Positions 6,542 to 6,971 of a stretch of 6,971 bases of DNA are shown piece after piece. Origin of the DNA: Clostridia bacterium (GTDB lineage Bacteria; Bacillota; Clostridia; Oscillospirales; CAG-272); the NCBI GenBank assembly GCA_900768535.1, contig CAAGDE010000055.1, forward strand, positions 1 through 6,971, in the 5' to 3' direction. The notes under the pieces were generated by a model that was given only the letters and a program-made list of their open reading frames with translations, was not told the DNA's origin and did not search any database. Positions within the stretch are counted from its first letter, which is position 1. Each line of letters starts with the position of its first letter. The position numbers and the translations under genes are program-made.

Positions 6542-6971
6542 TTATGTCCGGTAGTCGCCGTTGATTTTCACATAATCGTAGGTCAGATCGCATCCCCACG
6601 CGGTGGAGACGGCACTGCCGGTGTTCAGCTCTATCAAAATTTCGATTTCGCTCTCCGAAAGGATCTTCTTGGCCACCTCTTCGGAGAAGGGGATTCCGGC
6701 GCCGTTTTTGCACACCGCAACGGTGCCCTTCGGGGAGCGGAAGGCGACATCGATCTTCGTGACGTCCACATCGGCACCGCTGTACCCGATGGCGCACAGC
6801 ACGCGTCCCCAGTTGGCGTCCGCGCCGAACATGGCTGCTTTGGTCAGGGAGGAGCAGATCACGCTTTTGGCAACGGTTTTGGCAATCTCATGGGTTGCGG
6901 CGCCCGTGACCTTGCATTCCAGGAGCTTGGTGGCACCCTCGCCGTCCCCGGCAATGCGGCGGCAGAGGTAA
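6542..6971 (-). CDS. argJ: Glutamate N-acetyltransferase / ornithine acetyltransferase, C-terminal part (partial)
   Basis: ArgJ transfers the acetyl group of N-acetylornithine to glutamate, giving ornithine and N-acetylglutamate; bifunctional forms also use acetyl-CoA. The cytoplasmic precursor cleaves itself into alpha and beta chains. Only the last 142 codons, from the beta chain, are here. The frame is open to the window edge (first whole codon at 6970) and ends in TAA at 6544-6542. Family signatures visible include DGEGATKL near the start of the fragment, VAKS, FGADANWGR in the middle, and WGCDLTYDYVKI followed by NGDYRT at the extreme C-terminus. The usual form of the last motif, from memory, is NADYRT, so Ala is replaced by Gly. 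The autocleavage site lies in the missing part, and mono- versus bifunctionality cannot be told. The gene precedes argB by 12 bases. Identification is secure; the full length is unknown, though the family usually has about 400 residues. Confidence 0.95.
   Translation of the reverse strand, partial: YLCRRIAGDGEGATKLLECKVTGAATHEIAKTVAKSVICSSLTKAAMFGADANWGRVLCAIGYSGADVDVTKIDVAFRSPKGTVAVCKNGAGIPFSEEVAKKILSESEIEILIELNTGSAVSTAWGCDLTYDYVKINGDYRT

Larger units (their letters stand above)
1..6971 (-). other. Segment of an arginine-biosynthesis operon (argJ-B-D-F-carA-carB)
   Basis: Six consecutive genes run in one direction with junctions of +12, -1, -4, -4 and +1 bases, leaving no room for internal terminators or ordinary intergenic promoters. 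All encode enzymes of the acetylated (cyclic) ornithine route, carbamoyl-phosphate supply or citrulline formation. Both ends are cut by the window: argJ lacks its 5' part and carB lacks its 3' part. Operon membership is inferred from the spacing and shared pathway; the promoter, any ArgR box or leader, and argC would lie upstream of base 6971 and cannot be judged. Confidence 0.93.

Noticed and set aside
6542..6862. argJ starting at an internal GTG at 6862 as a short standalone protein
   Set aside because: The same frame continues upstream to the window edge with ArgJ motifs such as DGEGATKL, so this is only an internal codon of a longer gene.
1..6971. An undescribed system, mobile element, CRISPR array, tRNA or terminator hidden in the window
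   Set aside because: There is no non-coding stretch longer than 12 bases and no repeat array, inverted-repeat end or hairpin followed by a T-run was noticed on reading. All sequence is accounted for by six known arginine-pathway genes.

Overview
This window is one strand-uniform piece of an arginine-biosynthesis operon. All six genes lie on the minus strand, so the transcription order is argJ (3' end only), argB, argD, argF, carA, carB (5' three-quarters only). Reading from base 6971 down to base 1, essentially every base is coding. The largest gap between genes is 12 bases, and no stretch is free of genes.

The organism is most likely a GC-rich member of the Firmicutes, class Clostridia, possibly of the Oscillospirales/Ruminococcaceae type. 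This is an inference from several things: the argJ-argB-argD-argF-carA-carB order, purine-rich AGGAGG-type ribosome binding sites, strong preference for G/C-ending codons, and a GGQNM motif in the second half of CarB, which I recall from clostridial CarB proteins. No phylogenetic marker such as rRNA is present, so the assignment is tentative.

Layout in transcription order: argJ C-terminus 6971-6542 (glutamate/ornithine acetyl transfer); argB 6529-5642 (N-acetylglutamate kinase); argD 5642-4458 (acetylornithine aminotransferase); argF 4461-3460 (ornithine carbamoyltransferase); carA 3463-2408 and carB 2406 to beyond base 1 (glutaminase and synthetase subunits of carbamoyl-phosphate synthetase). 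Junctions: argJ/argB +12 bases, argB/argD 1-base overlap (TAATG), argD/argF 4-base overlap (ATGA), argF/carA 4-base overlap (ATGA), carA/carB 1-base gap. Such packing implies a single transcript with translational coupling.

Together the genes cover glutamate to citrulline except the second reductase step: ArgJ makes N-acetylglutamate and releases ornithine, ArgB phosphorylates N-acetylglutamate, ArgD makes N-acetylornithine, CarAB supplies carbamoyl phosphate, and ArgF joins it to ornithine. ArgC (the missing reductase) would be expected just upstream of argJ, beyond base 6971, together with the promoter and any ArgR operator. ArgG and ArgH are not in the window. I found no mobile element, RNA gene, CRISPR array, terminator or undescribed system here. 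The long open frames on the plus strand are antisense shadows of these genes.
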